A stretch of DNA of 64,000 bases from Enterobacter sp. BIGb0383 (GCF_003751845.1 NZ_RJKQ01000004.1:360929-424928), one strand, 5' to 3'. Shown: positions 20,281-33,029, counted from the stretch's first letter. Notes: a model not told the origin generated them from the letters alone. Numbers and translations: made by a program.

Positions 20281-20550
20281 ATGAAAATTGTCAACGGCAT
20301 TGTCGCTTCTCTTGTCACCGTATTACTCTCATTCGGCGCTTTTGCGGCAGATGAGATCCAAAAAGATGACGTAGCGAAAATGAACCTGACGAAAGTCGGG
20401 GATATCGCAGCGTCGGCAGGGACCGAACCGACGTCTGTCAAAGCTGAGCTGTCCAAAAAGGCGGATGAGGCCGGTGGAAAGTACTATGTTGTCACCAGCG
20501 ACATGAAAAAAAGCGGTCATACCCATGTCACTGCCGAAGTTTTTAAATAG
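20281..20550 (+). CDS. Small secreted DUF1471 (YhcN/BhsA-type) protein
   Basis: 89 residues with a clear Sec signal peptide (Lys3, hydrophobic core about 7-18, cleavage after AFA near residue 22). The mature part of about 67 residues ends in KYYVVTSDMKKSGHTHVTAEVFK, the DUF1471 pattern. This is a periplasmic, stress- and biofilm-linked enterobacterial family. Ribosome site AGGAGAG lies at 20264-20270. The exact paralogue cannot be told by eye. E. coli K-12 has an unrelated gene at this position. It is flanked by a terminator shared with convergent feoC. Confidence 0.82.
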   Translation: MKIVNGIVASLVTVLLSFGAFAADEIQKDDVAKMNLTKVGDIAASAGTEPTSVKAELSKKADEAGGKYYVVTSDMKKSGHTHVTAEVFK

Positions 20551-20556
20551 CTGAAA

Positions 20557-20580
20557 AGCGGGTCGTCTGACCCGCTCTTG
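20557..20580. terminator. Bidirectional terminator, DUF1471 gene / feoC
   Basis: AGCGGGTC (20557-20564) and GACCCGCT (20569-20576) form a perfect 8-bp stem with a 4-base loop. TTTT follows on the minus strand (feoC side) and CTTGATTT on the plus strand. Confidence 0.8.
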
Positions 20581-20582
20581 AT

Positions 20583-20819
20583 TTATTGCAGTGCCCACCA
20601 CTCCCGCAGGCAGGCTTTTCCCTGCGGGCAGCTTTTACAGCTGCCGCTGAGACAGTCGTCGGCATCCTCCTGGATACGTTTTACCTTCCCCATCGCTTCA
20701 AGGCGACACAGCATGGCATCGATCATCGGCTGGGGCGTTTGCAGATTGATGCTGAGCTGACGCGCTTCCAGACGTCCCCACTGCGCCAGCGTATCGCGAA
20801 CCTCAATTAACGATGCCAT
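20583..20819 (-). CDS. feoC: Ferrous iron transport protein FeoC
   Basis: Small winged-helix protein that accompanies FeoB in gamma-proteobacteria. 78 residues from MASLIEVRD, the same length as E. coli FeoC. The cysteine cluster [15 protein letters not shown] can bind an Fe-S cluster or iron and is proposed to sense iron or oxygen and control FeoB stability. Fourteen further upstream codons are open but unmatched in homologues. It is last of feoABC, 11 bases after feoB. Confidence 0.95.
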   Translation of the reverse strand: MASLIEVRDTLAQWGRLEARQLSINLQTPQPMIDAMLCRLEAMGKVKRIQEDADDCLSGSCKSCPQGKACLREWWALQ

Positions 20820-20830
20820 GCTTCGTTCCT

Positions 20831-23149
20831 CTAGTGACAGTCGCCGGCCGGGCTTTCGCAACAGCGGCTGGCCGGGTTGCGGGTCGCCAGCAGATTGACG
20901 TCGACACGGCTACGCATCCGGCGCAGGGCGCCTATCAGTACCACGTTAAACAGCACCACGATCAGAATGCAGACCAGGCTGTACTGCGGATGCTGGCTGA
21001 AGTTAACGGCCTGATAGAACAGGGTCGACAGGGAGTACGCAATATTCAGCCCCCACAGAATGGAGAAGCCCATCCAGCCGCGGCTGGTTTCGCGTGCTAC
21101 CGCACCCATCACCGAAATGCACGGGATGTAGAGCAGGACGAAAATCAGATAGCTGTAGGCCGCAGAAGCGCTGCCGAACTTGCTGCTCATCACGCCCATC
21201 GCCCCGGTGGCCATTTCGCCATCGCCTTTGCTGGCCTCAATCGGGTTTGCCAGTACGCTCAGGCTGAAGGTGTCCTGCAGGCTCTGCCAGGTTTCTTCTA
21301 CGGCACTGAACAGCTCATCCTTCAGGTTAAAGGTGGCAGGATCGAATTCTTCCTCCTGAATATTCTCTGCGGTATAGAGCGTATTCAGCGTACCGACGAC
21401 CACCTCTTTCGCCATCGCACCGGTGAACAGGCCAACCGTCGCCTGCCAGTGATCCTCATGGATACCGATAGGTTTCAGCAGCGGGGTGAAGACGCGGCTG
21501 ACCGAAGCCAGCGCAGAATCGTTGATATTGTTAACGGTCTTGCCGTCCAGCGAGAAGCTGTTCAGGGCGCTCAGGAAGATACTGACCACGATAATCACTT
21601 TACCTGCACGCACCACAAAGCCTTTCAGGCGCTGCCAGGTCTGGAGCAGCAGGCTTTTCAGATGCGGAACGTGGTAGACCGGCAGCTCCATCACGAACGG
21701 GGAAGCTTCGCCGCGCATAATCGTGTGTTTAAGCATCAGGCCGGTCAGTACCGCCATGACGATCCCCAGTACGTACAGGGAGAAGACTGCCAGCGCACCC
21801 TGCTGCCCAAAGAAAGCGGCGGCAAAGACGGCAAAAATGGCCAGGCGCGCCCCGCAGGACATAAAGGGGGCCATCATAATGGTCATCAGGCGTTCACGCG
21901 GCGCATCCAGGGTACGCGCGCCCATGACCGACGGTACGTTGCAGCCAAAGCCGACGATCAGCGGGACGAAAGATTTCCCCGGCAGACCCAGCGACTGCAT
22001 CAGGCGGTCCATCACAAACGCCGCCCGCGCCATATAGCCGGAATCTTCAAGGAAGGAGAGGAACAGATACATCATGCCGATTTGCGGCACCAGCGGCAGA
22101 ACGGTGTTGATACCGCCACCCAGCCCCTGGGCAAGGAAAATCGTCAGCCACTCAGGGAGATGCAGCTGGTAACCCAGCCACTGGATACCGTGGACAAAAA
22201 TCGCCACCGACCCGACATCAAAGAGCGGCTGTAGCGCGCCGCCGATATTAATGGCCAGCAGAAACATCACGTACATCACCAGCAGGAAGACCGGCAGGCC
22301 GAGGAAGCGATTAATCACCACTTTGTCTATCGCGGTGGTCAGCCTGCTTGGCTCTGCGGTGAGGGTATTGCTGACGACGTCGCAGATGGCGGCGATGCTT
22401 TGATAGCGCGCATCGGCGATATGCAGAGCGGGATCGTCAATTTCTTTGCTCAGTCGTTGCAGCGCGGCGGGCAGGCTCTGGGTCGTGTCGCCAGCCCAGT
22501 CGCGGCTGTAGATATCCCCGTCGAGCATTTGCAGCCCGAGCCAGCGACGCTGCTTGAGGGGCAGCTCCGGCGACATGGTATCGGCCAGAGTATTCGCTTC
22601 GCGCAGCAGCGGCTGCGAGTAGTGCACCAGTTCGATATCGTCATTAGCCTGATGACGGTCAATCGCCAGTTTCAGGGCGTCAATACCGCGACCGCGCGTC
22701 GATACCAGCGGCACCACCGGGCAGCCCAGGCGGTGAGCCAGCGCGTCGATGTCGATACGGATGTGCTGTTTCTCGGCGATATCGAGCATGTTCAGCGCCA
22801 CGATGCAGGGAATACCCAGCTCCAGCAGCTGCAGCGTCAGATAGAGGTTACGCTCAAGATTGGAGGCATCCACCACGTTAATCAGCATATTGGCGTCGCC
22901 GCTCAGAATCGCGTGGCAGGCGATCTGTTCATCGAGGGACGTTTGCGATGAAATCGTGGTCAGGGAATAGGTACCCGGTAGGTCAACCAGGGTTATTTGG
23001 TGGTCGGTGGTATTAAAGGTGCCTTCTTTACGTTCGACCGTGACGCCAGCCCAGTTGCCTACGCGCTGCCGCGCACCGGTTAATTGGTTGAATAACGTTG
23101 TCTTGCCAGAATTAGGATTGCCAATTAAACCAAGGGTTAATTTTTTCAT
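20831..23149 (-). CDS. feoB: Ferrous iron transporter FeoB
   Basis: Inner-membrane Fe(II) uptake protein of 772 residues (E. coli 773). The N-terminal G-protein domain has G1 [12 protein letters not shown] (residues 7-18), G3 DLPGTYSLT and G4 LNMLD. A helical GDI domain follows, then the membrane domain with Gate motifs ([26 protein letters not shown]). The C-terminal cysteines ([10 protein letters not shown]) are typical of enterobacterial FeoB. Start at MKKLTLG (23149), four codons inside the open frame. It lies between feoA and feoC. Confidence 0.97.
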   Translation of the reverse strand: MKKLTLGLIGNPNSGKTTLFNQLTGARQRVGNWAGVTVERKEGTFNTTDHQITLVDLPGTYSLTTISSQTSLDEQIACHAILSGDANMLINVVDASNLERNLYLTLQLLELGIPCIVALNMLDIAEKQHIRIDIDALAHRLGCPVVPLVSTRGRGIDALKLAIDRHQANDDIELVHYSQPLLREANTLADTMSPELPLKQRRWLGLQMLDGDIYSRDWAGDTTQSLPAALQRLSKEIDDPALHIADARYQSIAAICDVVSNTLTAEPSRLTTAIDKVVINRFLGLPVFLLVMYVMFLLAINIGGALQPLFDVGSVAIFVHGIQWLGYQLHLPEWLTIFLAQGLGGGINTVLPLVPQIGMMYLFLSFLEDSGYMARAAFVMDRLMQSLGLPGKSFVPLIVGFGCNVPSVMGARTLDAPRERLMTIMMAPFMSCGARLAIFAVFAAAFFGQQGALAVFSLYVLGIVMAVLTGLMLKHTIMRGEASPFVMELPVYHVPHLKSLLLQTWQRLKGFVVRAGKVIIVVSIFLSALNSFSLDGKTVNNINDSALASVSRVFTPLLKPIGIHEDHWQATVGLFTGAMAKEVVVGTLNTLYTAENIQEEEFDPATFNLKDELFSAVEETWQSLQDTFSLSVLANPIEASKGDGEMATGAMGVMSSKFGSASAAYSYLIFVLLYIPCISVMGAVARETSRGWMGFSILWGLNIAYSLSTLFYQAVNFSQHPQYSLVCILIVVLFNVVLIGALRRMRSRVDVNLLATRNPASRCCESPAGDCH

Positions 23150-23175
23150 TTTGTAACTCACCGTCTCAGGCTTTT

Positions 23176-23403
23176 TTAATGTGAAACCGATTCCACTTCT
23201 AATAACGCCAGATCTTTTTTACGTAATACCAGATTTACGCGTCGGGTTTCGATATGTACCGGATCGCCCAGAGGCGCAACGCGGACGACATTAAAGGAGG
23301 AGCCGGGCAGCATGCCCAGTGAAAGCAGCTTCTGGCGGTATGCCGGGCTGATTTCACGCGCAAAGCCGGTAATTTTCCACGTACTGTCAGGAGTAAATTG
23401 CAT
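23176..23403 (-). CDS. feoA: Ferrous iron transport protein FeoA
   Basis: Small cytosolic SH3-like protein needed for full FeoB activity. 75 residues from [10 protein letters not shown], identical in length to E. coli Feo[34 protein letters not shown] is the core fold, shown here only as a landmark in part: LSLGMLPGS and APLGDPV. The frame stays open 45 codons upstream but lacks homology. It is first gene of feoABC with Fur-box-like sequence about 100 bases upstream. Confidence 0.95.
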   Translation of the reverse strand: MQFTPDSTWKITGFAREISPAYRQKLLSLGMLPGSSFNVVRVAPLGDPVHIETRRVNLVLRKKDLALLEVESVSH

Positions 23404-23501
23404 AAGGCCTACTTTAGTTTCATTAGCCTGGACGTTTTCATCCGCCGTAAGGGAGATGAAGCCTGGAGATGCAGGAAGGAATAATAATTCACCTGTGAGA
23501 C

Positions 23502-23526
23502 AATAATAATGAGAATGGTTTTTATC
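23502..23526 (-). promoter_or_regulatory. Overlapping Fur-box-like sequence upstream of feoA
   Basis: AATAATAATGAGAATGGTT (23502-23520) and AATGAGAATGGTTTTTATC (23508-23526) match the 19-base Fur consensus at about 12 and 11 positions. They overlap with 6-base spacing, as Fur arrays do. Iron-dependent repression of feo is known in enterobacteria. The match is partial, so this is a probable site. Confidence 0.6.
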
Positions 23527-23727
23527 TTCAATCAACAAACGTTGAACAGAGGCGTTGATGGCGATGAATTAATGCCTGGGTTGATATTTCTCAATAAACG
23601 ACGGTGTTTCTTAAGGTTGTTTAATAATTGGCGCAGTTGTTAATGAACTGATAATTATTAATCGGCAGAGGGACTTATCTATTTCAGTGTTATTTAAGAC
23701 TGTGAGTTAATTATTTGTTTCATTATT

Positions 23728-23755
23728 CCTGCCCCCGTCGTGCGACGAGGGCAGG
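23728..23755 (-). terminator. 13-bp hairpin after tex
   Basis: CCTGCCCCCGTCG (23728-23740) pairs with CGACGAGGGCAGG (23743-23755), one G-U pair, with only two unpaired bases between. It is 10 bases past the tex stop. The minus-strand tail is AATAATG, not a U-run, so it may protect the mRNA 3' end rather than terminate intrinsically. Confidence 0.55.
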
Positions 23756-23764
23756 CGGGAAAAA

Positions 23765-26092
23765 CTAGCGTTTTTTACCCATAGCGGCCGCCAGCGCATC
23801 CATCATTGCACTGTTGCCCGCCGGTTGCGTATCGCGTCCGCGTGGTTTGGCCGCTTTCGCCGCCGGGCGGTTGTTCTGCTCGCGCTGACCGCCGGAGCGA
23901 CGGCTGTTGCTGTCGCCAGGCTGTTCGTCGAGGCGCATGGTCAGGGCAATACGCTTACGCTGCATATCGACTTCCAGCACCTTCACTTTAACGATATCGC
24001 CTGCTTTCACCACGGTGTGCGGATCTTCAACGAACTTATCCGCCAGGGAGGAGATATGCACCAGCCCGTCCTGATGGACGCCGATATCGACAAAGGCACC
24101 GAAGTTGGTGACGTTGGTGACCGCGCCTTCGAGGACCATCCCCGGGAGCAGATCGTTCATCGTCTCAACGCCGTCGGCAAACTGCGCGGTTTTAAACTCG
24201 GGACGCGGATCGCGGCCGGGTTTCTCCAGCTCTTTAATAATGTCGGTCACCGTTGGTACACCAAAACGCTCGTCGGTAAAGTCCGAGGCTTTGATGCCCT
24301 TCAGCCCGCCGCTGTTGCCCATCAGGGCGCGAAGCGACTGCTGAGTGGCCGCCAGAATACGCTCGACGACCGGATAGGCTTCCGGGTGAACGGTTGAGGC
24401 ATCCAGTGGGTTATCGCCGTGGTTAATGCGCAGGAACCCGGCGCACTGCTCAAAGGCTTTCGGCCCCAGACGGCTGACTTTCAGCAGCTGCTGGCGATCG
24501 TTAAACTGGCCGTTCTCGTCACGCCAGGCGACGATATTCTGCGCCATCATGCGGGTTAAACCGGCGACGCGGGTCAACAGCGGGATAGACGCGGTGTTGA
24601 GATCGACGCCGACGGCGTTCACGCAGTCTTCCACCACCGCATCCAGCTTACGCGCCAGCTGGCTCTGGCTGACGTCATGCTGATACTGGCCCACGCCGAT
24701 AGATTTCGGGTCGATTTTTACCAGCTCCGCCAGCGGATCCTGCAGACGACGCGCGATAGAGACCGCACCGCGAATGGAAACATCCAGGTCCGGGAACTCC
24801 AGCGCGGCCAGTTCGGAGGCTGAATAGACCGAAGCTCCGGCTTCGCTGACGATCACCTTCTGGGCAACAATCTTCGGGAACTGCTTCTGCACGTCGAGGA
24901 AGAAACGTTCAGTTTCACGGGAGGCAGTACCGTTACCGATAGCCACCAGCTCAACGTTATATTTCTCGCACAGCGCGGCGACGGCAACGGCCGCTTTTGC
25001 TGTCTGGCCCGTATGCGGGTAGATGGTGTCGGTAGCGACCAGCTTGCCGGTTGCATCGACCACGGCGACCTTAACGCCGGTACGCAGACCGGGATCGAGA
25101 CCCATAGTGGCGCGCAGGCCCGCCGGTGCTGCCATTAGCAGATCGTGCAGGTTGCGGGCGAAGACGTTGATGGCTTCATCTTCCGCACGCTCGCGCACGG
25201 TGCTCATCAGCTCGGTTTCCAGATGCATCAGCACCTTGATACGCCAGGTCCAGCTCACCACGGCACGCCGCCAGCTGTCCGCCGGGGCGTTATTCAGCCG
25301 CAGGCTGAGGTGGTCGATAATAATCTGCTCGCAGTGACTCTCTTTCGGCGGCTCGTCAAACTGCGGGTCGGCGTTCAGCGCCAGCTGCAGAATACCTTCG
25401 TTGCGGCCACGGAACATCGCCAGCGCACGGTGAGAAGGCGCGGTGGCAATTGGCTCATGGTGATCGAAGTAGTCGCGGAATTTCGCGCCTTCTTCCTCTT
25501 TGCCGCTGACCACGGTGGCGACCAGATGGGCGTTTTTCCACAGATAATCACGCACGCGGGAGAGCAGCACGGCGTCTTCCGCAAAGCGTTCCATCAGGAT
25601 GTAACGCGCGCCGTCGAGAGCCGCTTTACTGTCGGCCACGCCGTTTTCGCTATTGATATACTTCGCCGCTTCCGTTTCCGGGTCATGGGACGGATCGTTC
25701 CACAGCAGATCTGCGAGTGGCTCAAGACCGGCTTCAATGGCGATCTGCCCGCGCGTGCGGCGTTTCTGTTTATAGGGCAGGTAGAGGTCTTCAAGCTCGG
25801 TTTTGCTGAGCGTACCGGCAATGGCGCTGGCCAGCGCGTCGGTCAGCTTACCCTGCTCATTAATAGATTTGAGAATGGTTTGACGCCTGTCCTCAAGTTC
25901 ACGCAGATAGCCCAGTCGGGTTTCCAGCTGACGCAGCTGCGTGTCGTCCAGACCGCCGGTGACTTCCTTACGATAGCGTGCGATAAACGGCACGGTGTTC
26001 CCTTCATCAAGCAGGCGAACGGCAGATTCTACCTGTTCGGCTCTGGCCTGAAGTTCACCCGCAATAATGCGGCAGAGCGAATCATTCATCAT
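23765..26092 (-). CDS. yhgF: Tex-family RNA-binding protein YhgF
   Basis: Conserved nucleic-acid-binding protein of the Tex/Spt6-related family, thought to act in transcription or RNA metabolism. 775 residues (E. coli 773). An N-terminal helical domain is followed by a YqgF/RNase H-like domain ([17 protein letters not shown] near 330), helix-hairpin-helix repeats ([17 protein letters not shown]) and an S1 domain ([21 protein letters not shown] near 650). The C-terminal tail is basic, Gly/Asn/Pro-rich. Two Mets open the frame (26092, 26089). It lies downstream of greB on the same strand. Confidence 0.95.
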   Translation of the reverse strand: MMNDSLCRIIAGELQARAEQVESAVRLLDEGNTVPFIARYRKEVTGGLDDTQLRQLETRLGYLRELEDRRQTILKSINEQGKLTDALASAIAGTLSKTELEDLYLPYKQKRRTRGQIAIEAGLEPLADLLWNDPSHDPETEAAKYINSENGVADSKAALDGARYILMERFAEDAVLLSRVRDYLWKNAHLVATVVSGKEEEGAKFRDYFDHHEPIATAPSHRALAMFRGRNEGILQLALNADPQFDEPPKESHCEQIIIDHLSLRLNNAPADSWRRAVVSWTWRIKVLMHLETELMSTVRERAEDEAINVFARNLHDLLMAAPAGLRATMGLDPGLRTGVKVAVVDATGKLVATDTIYPHTGQTAKAAVAVAALCEKYNVELVAIGNGTASRETERFFLDVQKQFPKIVAQKVIVSEAGASVYSASELAALEFPDLDVSIRGAVSIARRLQDPLAELVKIDPKSIGVGQYQHDVSQSQLARKLDAVVEDCVNAVGVDLNTASIPLLTRVAGLTRMMAQNIVAWRDENGQFNDRQQLLKVSRLGPKAFEQCAGFLRINHGDNPLDASTVHPEAYPVVERILAATQQSLRALMGNSGGLKGIKASDFTDERFGVPTVTDIIKELEKPGRDPRPEFKTAQFADGVETMNDLLPGMVLEGAVTNVTNFGAFVDIGVHQDGLVHISSLADKFVEDPHTVVKAGDIVKVKVLEVDMQRKRIALTMRLDEQPGDSNSRRSGGQREQNNRPAAKAAKPRGRDTQPAGNSAMMDALAAAMGKKR

Positions 26093-26194
26093 GGCTTGGT
26101 TTCATCTTTAGGGTCAAAAATCAGGGGATAGTTATACGGACTGACCGGCAAAAATGCCAGCCGTTGGCCGCATTCCCGGAGTGTTCCTGATGGG

Positions 26195-26668
26195 TTATTT
26201 CACATAGTCGATGGTGTTCACGTACCAGCTGGCTTCGCCGCCCGGCGTCTGCACGATGGCCAGGTCTCCGACCTCTTTTTTCAGCAGCGCCCGCGCCATC
26301 GGAGAATCGATGGAGATGTAATCCTTACGACCGAAAATTTCATCGTAGCCGACGATACGAAAACGTTTAAGGTCGCCGTCGTCATTTTCGATCTCCACCC
26401 AGGCACCGAAGAACACTTTGCCCTCCTGCTGCGGCGAGTAATCGACGATCTTCAGATGTTCCAGGCATTTGGTGAGGTAGCGAACGCGGCGATCGATTTC
26501 ACGCAGGCGTTTTTTGTTGTACTGATAATCGGCGTTCTCGCTGCGGTCGCCGAGGCTGGCGGCCCAGGTCACTTTTTTGGTGACCTCAGGACGCTCTTCG
26601 CGCCAGAGATAATCCATCTCTTTCTTCAGTTTTTCGTACCCTTCGCGGGTAATCAGGGGCGTTTTCAT
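26195..26668 (-). CDS. greB: Transcription elongation factor GreB
   Basis: Binds the RNA polymerase secondary channel and stimulates cleavage of backtracked transcripts. 157 residues (E. coli 158). The N-terminal coiled coil contains the acidic tip in WAASLGDRSENADYQYNKKRL, whose D and E residues coordinate the catalytic magnesium. The C-terminal FKBP-like domain includes ISIDSPMARALLKKEVGD. It is divergent from ompR across 225 bases, as in E. coli. Confidence 0.97.
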   Translation of the reverse strand: MKTPLITREGYEKLKKEMDYLWREERPEVTKKVTWAASLGDRSENADYQYNKKRLREIDRRVRYLTKCLEHLKIVDYSPQQEGKVFFGAWVEIENDDGDLKRFRIVGYDEIFGRKDYISIDSPMARALLKKEVGDLAIVQTPGGEASWYVNTIDYVK

Positions 26669-26893
26669 TGTGTCGTTTTACCTTTCGGCATCCTGCGATC
26701 GCCTGTGATGCATTTCGCATGATAATACCGACAGAATAAGTAAGATGTCATATGATTAAATGTGTAGTTAACCTGCTGTAAAATATGCTTTGTAACAATT
26801 TAGCCTGGATGTACACCAGATTTAGCTGGTGGCTGGCCCGGGCTTTTTTAGAATACTCACTTACGATGTAGTGAACCTGTGGGAGTATCAACA

Positions 26894-28977
<2,084 letters not shown>

Positions 28978-28978
28978 A

Positions 28979-29002
28979 AAAAGACCACCGAGGTGGTCTT
29001 TT
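28979..29002. terminator. Bidirectional terminator between envZ and pckA
   Basis: AAAAGACCACC and GGTGGTCTTTT form a stem around CGAG, with A- and T-runs on the two sides, suiting both converging genes. Confidence 0.88.
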
Positions 29003-29016
29003 CCATAATGTGGGGC

Positions 29017-30636
29017 TTACAGCTTCGGCCCCGCCTTAACCAGCGCCGCGCCCGCAGGCGTGTCGGTGTACTTCTCAAAGTTATCGCTAAATAACGTTGC
29101 CAGCTGGGTCGCTTTCTCCTGCCACTGCTCCCGTCCTGCGTAGGTATTGCGCGGGTCGAGGATATGCGTATTCACACCTGGCAGCTCAGTCGGGATCGCC
29201 AGGTCGAAGATGGGCAGCGTGAAGGTTTCGGCGTTATCCAGCGAGCCGTCGAGGATTGCGTCAATAATGGCGCGGGTATCCTTGATGGAGATACGTTTGC
29301 CAGTACCGTTCCAGCCGGTATTCACCAGATATGCCTGCGCCCCGGACGCCTGCATCCGTTTCACCAGCACTTCCGCATACTGCGTCGGATGCAGCGTAAG
29401 GAACGCCGCACCGAAGCAGGCAGAGAAGGTCGGCGTCGGTTCGGTTACGCCGCGCTCTGTCCCCGCCAGCTTGGCGGTAAAGCCTGACAGGAAGTGATAC
29501 TGCGTCTGGCTGGCGGTCAGACGTGAAACCGGCGGCAGTACGCCGAAGGCATCCGCCGTCAGGAAGATCACTTTGGTGGCGTGACCGGCTTTTGACACCG
29601 GCTTAACGATATTCCCGATATGGTAAATAGGATAGGAAACGCGGGTGTTCTCCGTCTTGCTGCCGTCGTTGAAGTCCACGCTGCCATCGGCGAGGATGGT
29701 GACGTTTTCCAGCAGCGCATCGCGGCGGATGGCGTGGTAAATATCCGGCTCGGCCTCTTCCGACAGCTTAATGGTTTTGGCATAGCAGCCGCCTTCGAAG
29801 TTAAACACGCCGTCGTCATCCCAGCCGTGTTCGTCATCGCCGATAAGACGGCGCTTCGGATCGGTGGAGAGGGTGGTCTTACCGGTACCGGAGAGGCCGA
29901 AGAAGACCGCCACGTCGCCTTTTTCCCCGACGTTAGCCGAGCAATGCATCGACGCAATACCGCGCAGCGGCAGCAGGTAGTTCATGATAGAGAACATACC
30001 CTTCTTCATTTCCCCACCGTACCAGGTGCCGCCGATCAGCTGGATGCGCTCGGTCAGGTTAAAGGCCACGAAGTTTTCGGAATTCAGACCCTGCTCCTGC
30101 CACTGAGGGTTGGTGCACTTCGCGCCGTTCATCACGATAAAATCAGGCTTGAAGTTGGCCAGCTCTTCCTCAGAAGGACGGATAAACATGTTTTTGACGA
30201 AGTGAGCCTGCCAGGCCACTTCGGTAACAAAACGTACGGACAGACGGGTATCGGCGTTAGCGCCACAGTAAGCATCGATAATAAATAAGCGCTTGCCTGA
30301 GAGCTGCCGGGTAACGATACCTTTCAAATGCTTCCAGGTATCAGGGGAGAGCGGTTTGTTGTCGTTCTTGCCTTTGCCTTTGTCGGACCACCAGACGGTA
30401 TCGCGGGTGGTGTCATCCCGAACAATGTATTTATCTTTCGGCGAACGGCCGGTAAAGATACCGGTATCGACGGCAATGGCACCCAGATCGGTTTCCATGC
30501 CCCGCTCGTAGCCTTCCAGGTCCGGATTAATCTCCTCCTGGTACAGCGTATCGTAGTCGGGGTTGTAGACGATCTCCTGCACGTCGTGGATTCCATAAGC
30601 CTCGAGATCCTGCGGGGTTAACTTATTAACACGCAT
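29017..30636 (-). CDS. pckA: Phosphoenolpyruvate carboxykinase (ATP) PckA
   Basis: Converts oxaloacetate and ATP to phosphoenolpyruvate and CO2, the main gluconeogenic entry from the TCA cycle. 539 residues (E. coli 540). The P-loop [11 protein letters not shown] lies near residue 250. Metal- and substrate-binding stretches are visible: [23 protein letters not shown] and [15 protein letters not shown]. Ribosome site AAGGAGC is complementary to 30643-30649. It is a single-gene unit convergent with envZ. Confidence 0.98.
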   Translation of the reverse strand: MRVNKLTPQDLEAYGIHDVQEIVYNPDYDTLYQEEINPDLEGYERGMETDLGAIAVDTGIFTGRSPKDKYIVRDDTTRDTVWWSDKGKGKNDNKPLSPDTWKHLKGIVTRQLSGKRLFIIDAYCGANADTRLSVRFVTEVAWQAHFVKNMFIRPSEEELANFKPDFIVMNGAKCTNPQWQEQGLNSENFVAFNLTERIQLIGGTWYGGEMKKGMFSIMNYLLPLRGIASMHCSANVGEKGDVAVFFGLSGTGKTTLSTDPKRRLIGDDEHGWDDDGVFNFEGGCYAKTIKLSEEAEPDIYHAIRRDALLENVTILADGSVDFNDGSKTENTRVSYPIYHIGNIVKPVSKAGHATKVIFLTADAFGVLPPVSRLTASQTQYHFLSGFTAKLAGTERGVTEPTPTFSACFGAAFLTLHPTQYAEVLVKRMQASGAQAYLVNTGWNGTGKRISIKDTRAIIDAILDGSLDNAETFTLPIFDLAIPTELPGVNTHILDPRNTYAGREQWQEKATQLATLFSDNFEKYTDTPAGAALVKAGPKL

Positions 30637-30984
30637 ATCACTGCTCCTTAGCCAAGATGTACTGCCTGAAATTGTAGGGTTTTACCAGGGTGATTAACCG
30701 CGACGAGGCTCATAGATTTACGTATCAGCAACGCGCTCATTTACGGAAAATACTGTGAATCGCATCACGAACGGGTGCAGATTATGGCAGGAACTGGCGC
30801 TGACTTGTGGGAAATGTTCTTAATTCATTAAAAGATGGCATAAAAAACTGGAATAATGTGAGTGTAATCGCTTAACTATGAAATTCAGTTTCGTAATACT
30901 TTCACGGCCTACGATCTGTATCAGGACAGGAAGGGCATAAAAAAAGCGCCGCCGGATGGCAGCGCCTGAAATACAGAGTGGGAA
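30637..30984. other. Intergenic region between pckA and hslO
   Basis: 348 bases. The pckA-proximal part should hold its promoter, but I could not pick one with confidence. The far end holds the hslO terminator (30939-30966). I see no small gene or RNA. Confidence 0.6.
30939..30966 (-). terminator. Terminator of hslO (hslR-hslO unit)
   Basis: On the minus strand GGCGCTGCC pairs fully with GGCGGCGCT (two G-U pairs) around ATCC, followed by seven T. A classic intrinsic terminator 18 bases past the hslO stop. Confidence 0.88.
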
Positions 30985-31863
30985 TTAGTGAACCTGTGGG
31001 TCCGCCGGAGAGGCGTTGTTACGGATTTCAGCAATATCCATCGCGTTAAACACATAGTGGCTACCGCAGTAGTCGCAGTGCATATCAATTTCGCCTTCTT
31101 CCGCCATAATGCTGTCGATCTCTTCATCGGGTAGCGTTTTCAGCGCGTCCGCACAGCGTTCGTGTGAACAGGTACATTTAAACTCCACGTCCTGCGGATC
31201 GTACAGGGTGACTTCTTCTTCGTGATACAGACGCCACAGGACGTCGGTCGCCGAGAGGGTGAACAGCTCTTCCGCTTTGATGGTTTCGGTCAGCGTCGCC
31301 AGGTGCTCAAAGTCCTGAGTTTGCGCGTTCTGTGCCGGCATCACCTGCAGCAGCATTCCGCCTGCGGCTGGCTGGCCGTCAACGTCGCCGGTACGGATAA
31401 ACAGGCGTGTCGGCAGCTGTTCGGAACGCATAAAGTAATCCTCCAGGCAGGCTGCGAGGGTATCGCCCTCCAGACCGACCACGCCCTGGTAACGTTCGCC
31501 TTCTTCCGGCGTAATGGTGATCACCAGATAGCCGTTGCCAATCAGCGTCTTGAGGTCTGCATTCTCGGGCACATCGCCCTGAAAGCGGGCCACGCCGCGC
31601 ATCTGCTGGTGGTTGTTGCCGTTAATCACCGCCAGCGTTATCGGGCCATCACCCTGCAGCTGAACGGTAATATCACCGGCGAATTTCAGCGTCGCGGTCA
31701 ACAGGCTGGTCGCAACCAGCAACTCGCCAAGAATGTTTTTAACCGGCTGCGGATAGCTGTGGTTTTCCAGAATCTGTTTCCAGGTTTCCGATACCGTCAC
31801 CAGTTCGCCGCGTACAGCATAGTTTTCAAACAGATAGCGATGTAATTGATCGTGTTGAGTCAT
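30985..31863 (-). CDS. hslO: Redox-regulated chaperone Hsp33 (HslO)
   Basis: Cytosolic holdase activated by oxidative unfolding, for example by hypochlorite. 292 residues, equal to E. coli. The C-terminal redox switch keeps all four zinc cysteines: Cys-x-Cys in [10 protein letters not shown] and Cys-x2-Cys in HCDYCGSHY. The N-terminal substrate-binding domain begins [14 protein letters not shown]. It is 27 bases downstream of hslR, as in the E. coli heat-shock unit. Confidence 0.97.
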   Translation of the reverse strand: MTQHDQLHRYLFENYAVRGELVTVSETWKQILENHSYPQPVKNILGELLVATSLLTATLKFAGDITVQLQGDGPITLAVINGNNHQQMRGVARFQGDVPENADLKTLIGNGYLVITITPEEGERYQGVVGLEGDTLAACLEDYFMRSEQLPTRLFIRTGDVDGQPAAGGMLLQVMPAQNAQTQDFEHLATLTETIKAEELFTLSATDVLWRLYHEEEVTLYDPQDVEFKCTCSHERCADALKTLPDEEIDSIMAEEGEIDMHCDYCGSHYVFNAMDIAEIRNNASPADPQVH

Positions 31864-31890
31864 AATTTTCTCTCTTGCGGGAACCGGCGA

Positions 31891-32292
31891 TTACTCGCGA
31901 TCGCCGTGTTTAAATTTCATCAGGTCGCGGCGTTCTTTTTTATCCGGTCGCCTGTCGGGGTGCGGCATGGTCAGGGCATTGAGCTTGCGCGCCTGGGCCA
32001 TTTTTTCACGCTTCTCGATACTTTCCTGCGTCTCTTCGTACATTGTCGTGGCTTCGTTAGCGGGCCTGCGCTGTTCGCTGATACCGACAATGACCACGGT
32101 GCGGTCGTCATTGCCCTGACGCAGCGTGAGTACGGCGTTCAGCTCAACGGCCTTGCCGGGTTTACTGCGCTGGCCGTTGTAATGCACCTTGCCGCCTTCA
32201 ACCATTTCGCGAGCCAGCGCGCGCGTTTTATAAAAACGCGCCGCCCAGAGCCATTTATCCAGGCGTACCGCCTGCTCCTGCTTCTCTTTCAT
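31891..32292 (-). CDS. hslR: Heat-shock ribosome-associated protein Hsp15 (HslR)
   Basis: Binds free 50S subunits carrying peptidyl-tRNA and helps recycle stalled ribosomes after heat shock. 133 residues from MKEKQEQAV, the same as E. coli. The N-terminal S4-type RNA-binding fold is VRLDKWLWAARFYKTRALA; the C-terminal tail is basic (RRPDKKERRDLMKFKHG). Fifteen codons upstream are open without homology. It lies 10 bases after yrfG. Confidence 0.96.
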   Translation of the reverse strand: MKEKQEQAVRLDKWLWAARFYKTRALAREMVEGGKVHYNGQRSKPGKAVELNAVLTLRQGNDDRTVVIVGISEQRRPANEATTMYEETQESIEKREKMAQARKLNALTMPHPDRRPDKKERRDLMKFKHGDRE

Positions 32293-32302
32293 GATCTCTC
32301 CT

Positions 32303-32971
32303 TCACGACAGATGCGGTATAAGCCGACGGTAGTCATTCAGGGCCGGATGACGCTGGTAGCGCTTATCCGCCAGACCGGAATCCGGATTGGTTACGCCCA
32401 GGCAGTAGCGAATACCAAACTGCGTGGCGGCGTCGAGAATCGCTTCACTGTCGTCAATAAACAGCGTGCGCTGCGGGTCAAGCCCTGTCTCGTCAGCCAC
32501 GGCCTGCCAGAGCCGCTGATCCTCTTTCGGATAACCAAATGTGTGGGTGGAAAGTAATAAATCAAGGTGTGAGGCCAGACCGGTGTGCTCAAGCTTCACG
32601 GCGAGATTATGCGGATGAGCATTGGTCAGCAAAATCCGCCGCTTCCCGCAGGCTTTAAGCGCATCCAGAAAGGGGAACGTATCGTCGCGCAGAGCGGCCC
32701 GTGGCCCCTGCTCGGTGGTCATCGCACGAATATCCAGGTCCAGGCACTCGCTCCAGTAATCCAGACAGTACCAGTTTAGCGTATGCTGCACCGCCTGATA
32801 CTGTTGACCGATATATTCCTGTGCCGCCTGCGGGCTAATGCCTCGCGCAGCGCCGAACGTTTCCGGGACCAGTTTTTGCCAGAAGAAGTTATCAAACGCG
32901 AGATCGAGTAGCGTGCCGTCCATATCCAGCAGGACGGTATCAACCGCCTGCCAGTCAATGTCAAAATGCAT
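32303..32971 (-). CDS. yrfG: GMP/IMP nucleotidase YrfG (HAD superfamily)
   Basis: HAD-like phosphatase; the E. coli homologue dephosphorylates GMP and IMP. 222 residues, same length. Motif I is LLDMDGTLLDL (nucleophile Asp and acid/base Asp). Motif II is ILLTNAHPH, motif III includes the Lys of GYPKEDQRL, and motif IV is FIDDSEAIL. It lies between igaA (58 bases upstream) and hslR, all minus strand. Confidence 0.94.
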   Translation of the reverse strand: MHFDIDWQAVDTVLLDMDGTLLDLAFDNFFWQKLVPETFGAARGISPQAAQEYIGQQYQAVQHTLNWYCLDYWSECLDLDIRAMTTEQGPRAALRDDTFPFLDALKACGKRRILLTNAHPHNLAVKLEHTGLASHLDLLLSTHTFGYPKEDQRLWQAVADETGLDPQRTLFIDDSEAILDAATQFGIRYCLGVTNPDSGLADKRYQRHPALNDYRRLIPHLS

Positions 32972-33029
32972 AAGAGTTCCCGGCCAGAAGAAATGCGCGA
33001 CAGATTAGCACAACCCGTCGCGTTGTGGC

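Larger units (their letters stand above)
23404..23764. promoter_or_regulatory. feoA upstream region
   Basis: 361 AT-rich bases between feoA and the end of tex. It contains Fur-box-like sequence (23502-23526) and the hairpin after tex (23728-23755), listed separately. I see no gene in the remainder. An FNR site would be expected by analogy with E. coli, but I could not identify a convincing one. Confidence 0.75.

Noticed and set aside
20813-22234. His/Gln/Arg-rich 473-codon plus-strand frame opposite feoB
   Set aside because: Composition is typical of an antisense shadow; feoB is well supported.
26811-26854. Hairpin plus T-run (GCCCGGGCTTTTTT) before ompR as a terminator or riboswitch
   Set aside because: The T-run abuts a plausible -10 (TAGAAT) of ompR, and no aptamer-like structure is evident; cannot be separated from ordinary promoter sequence.
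30945-30966. REP-like sequence (GCCGGATGGC)
   Set aside because: It is fully explained as part of the hslO terminator stem; no further REP copies or BIME arrangement seen nearby.
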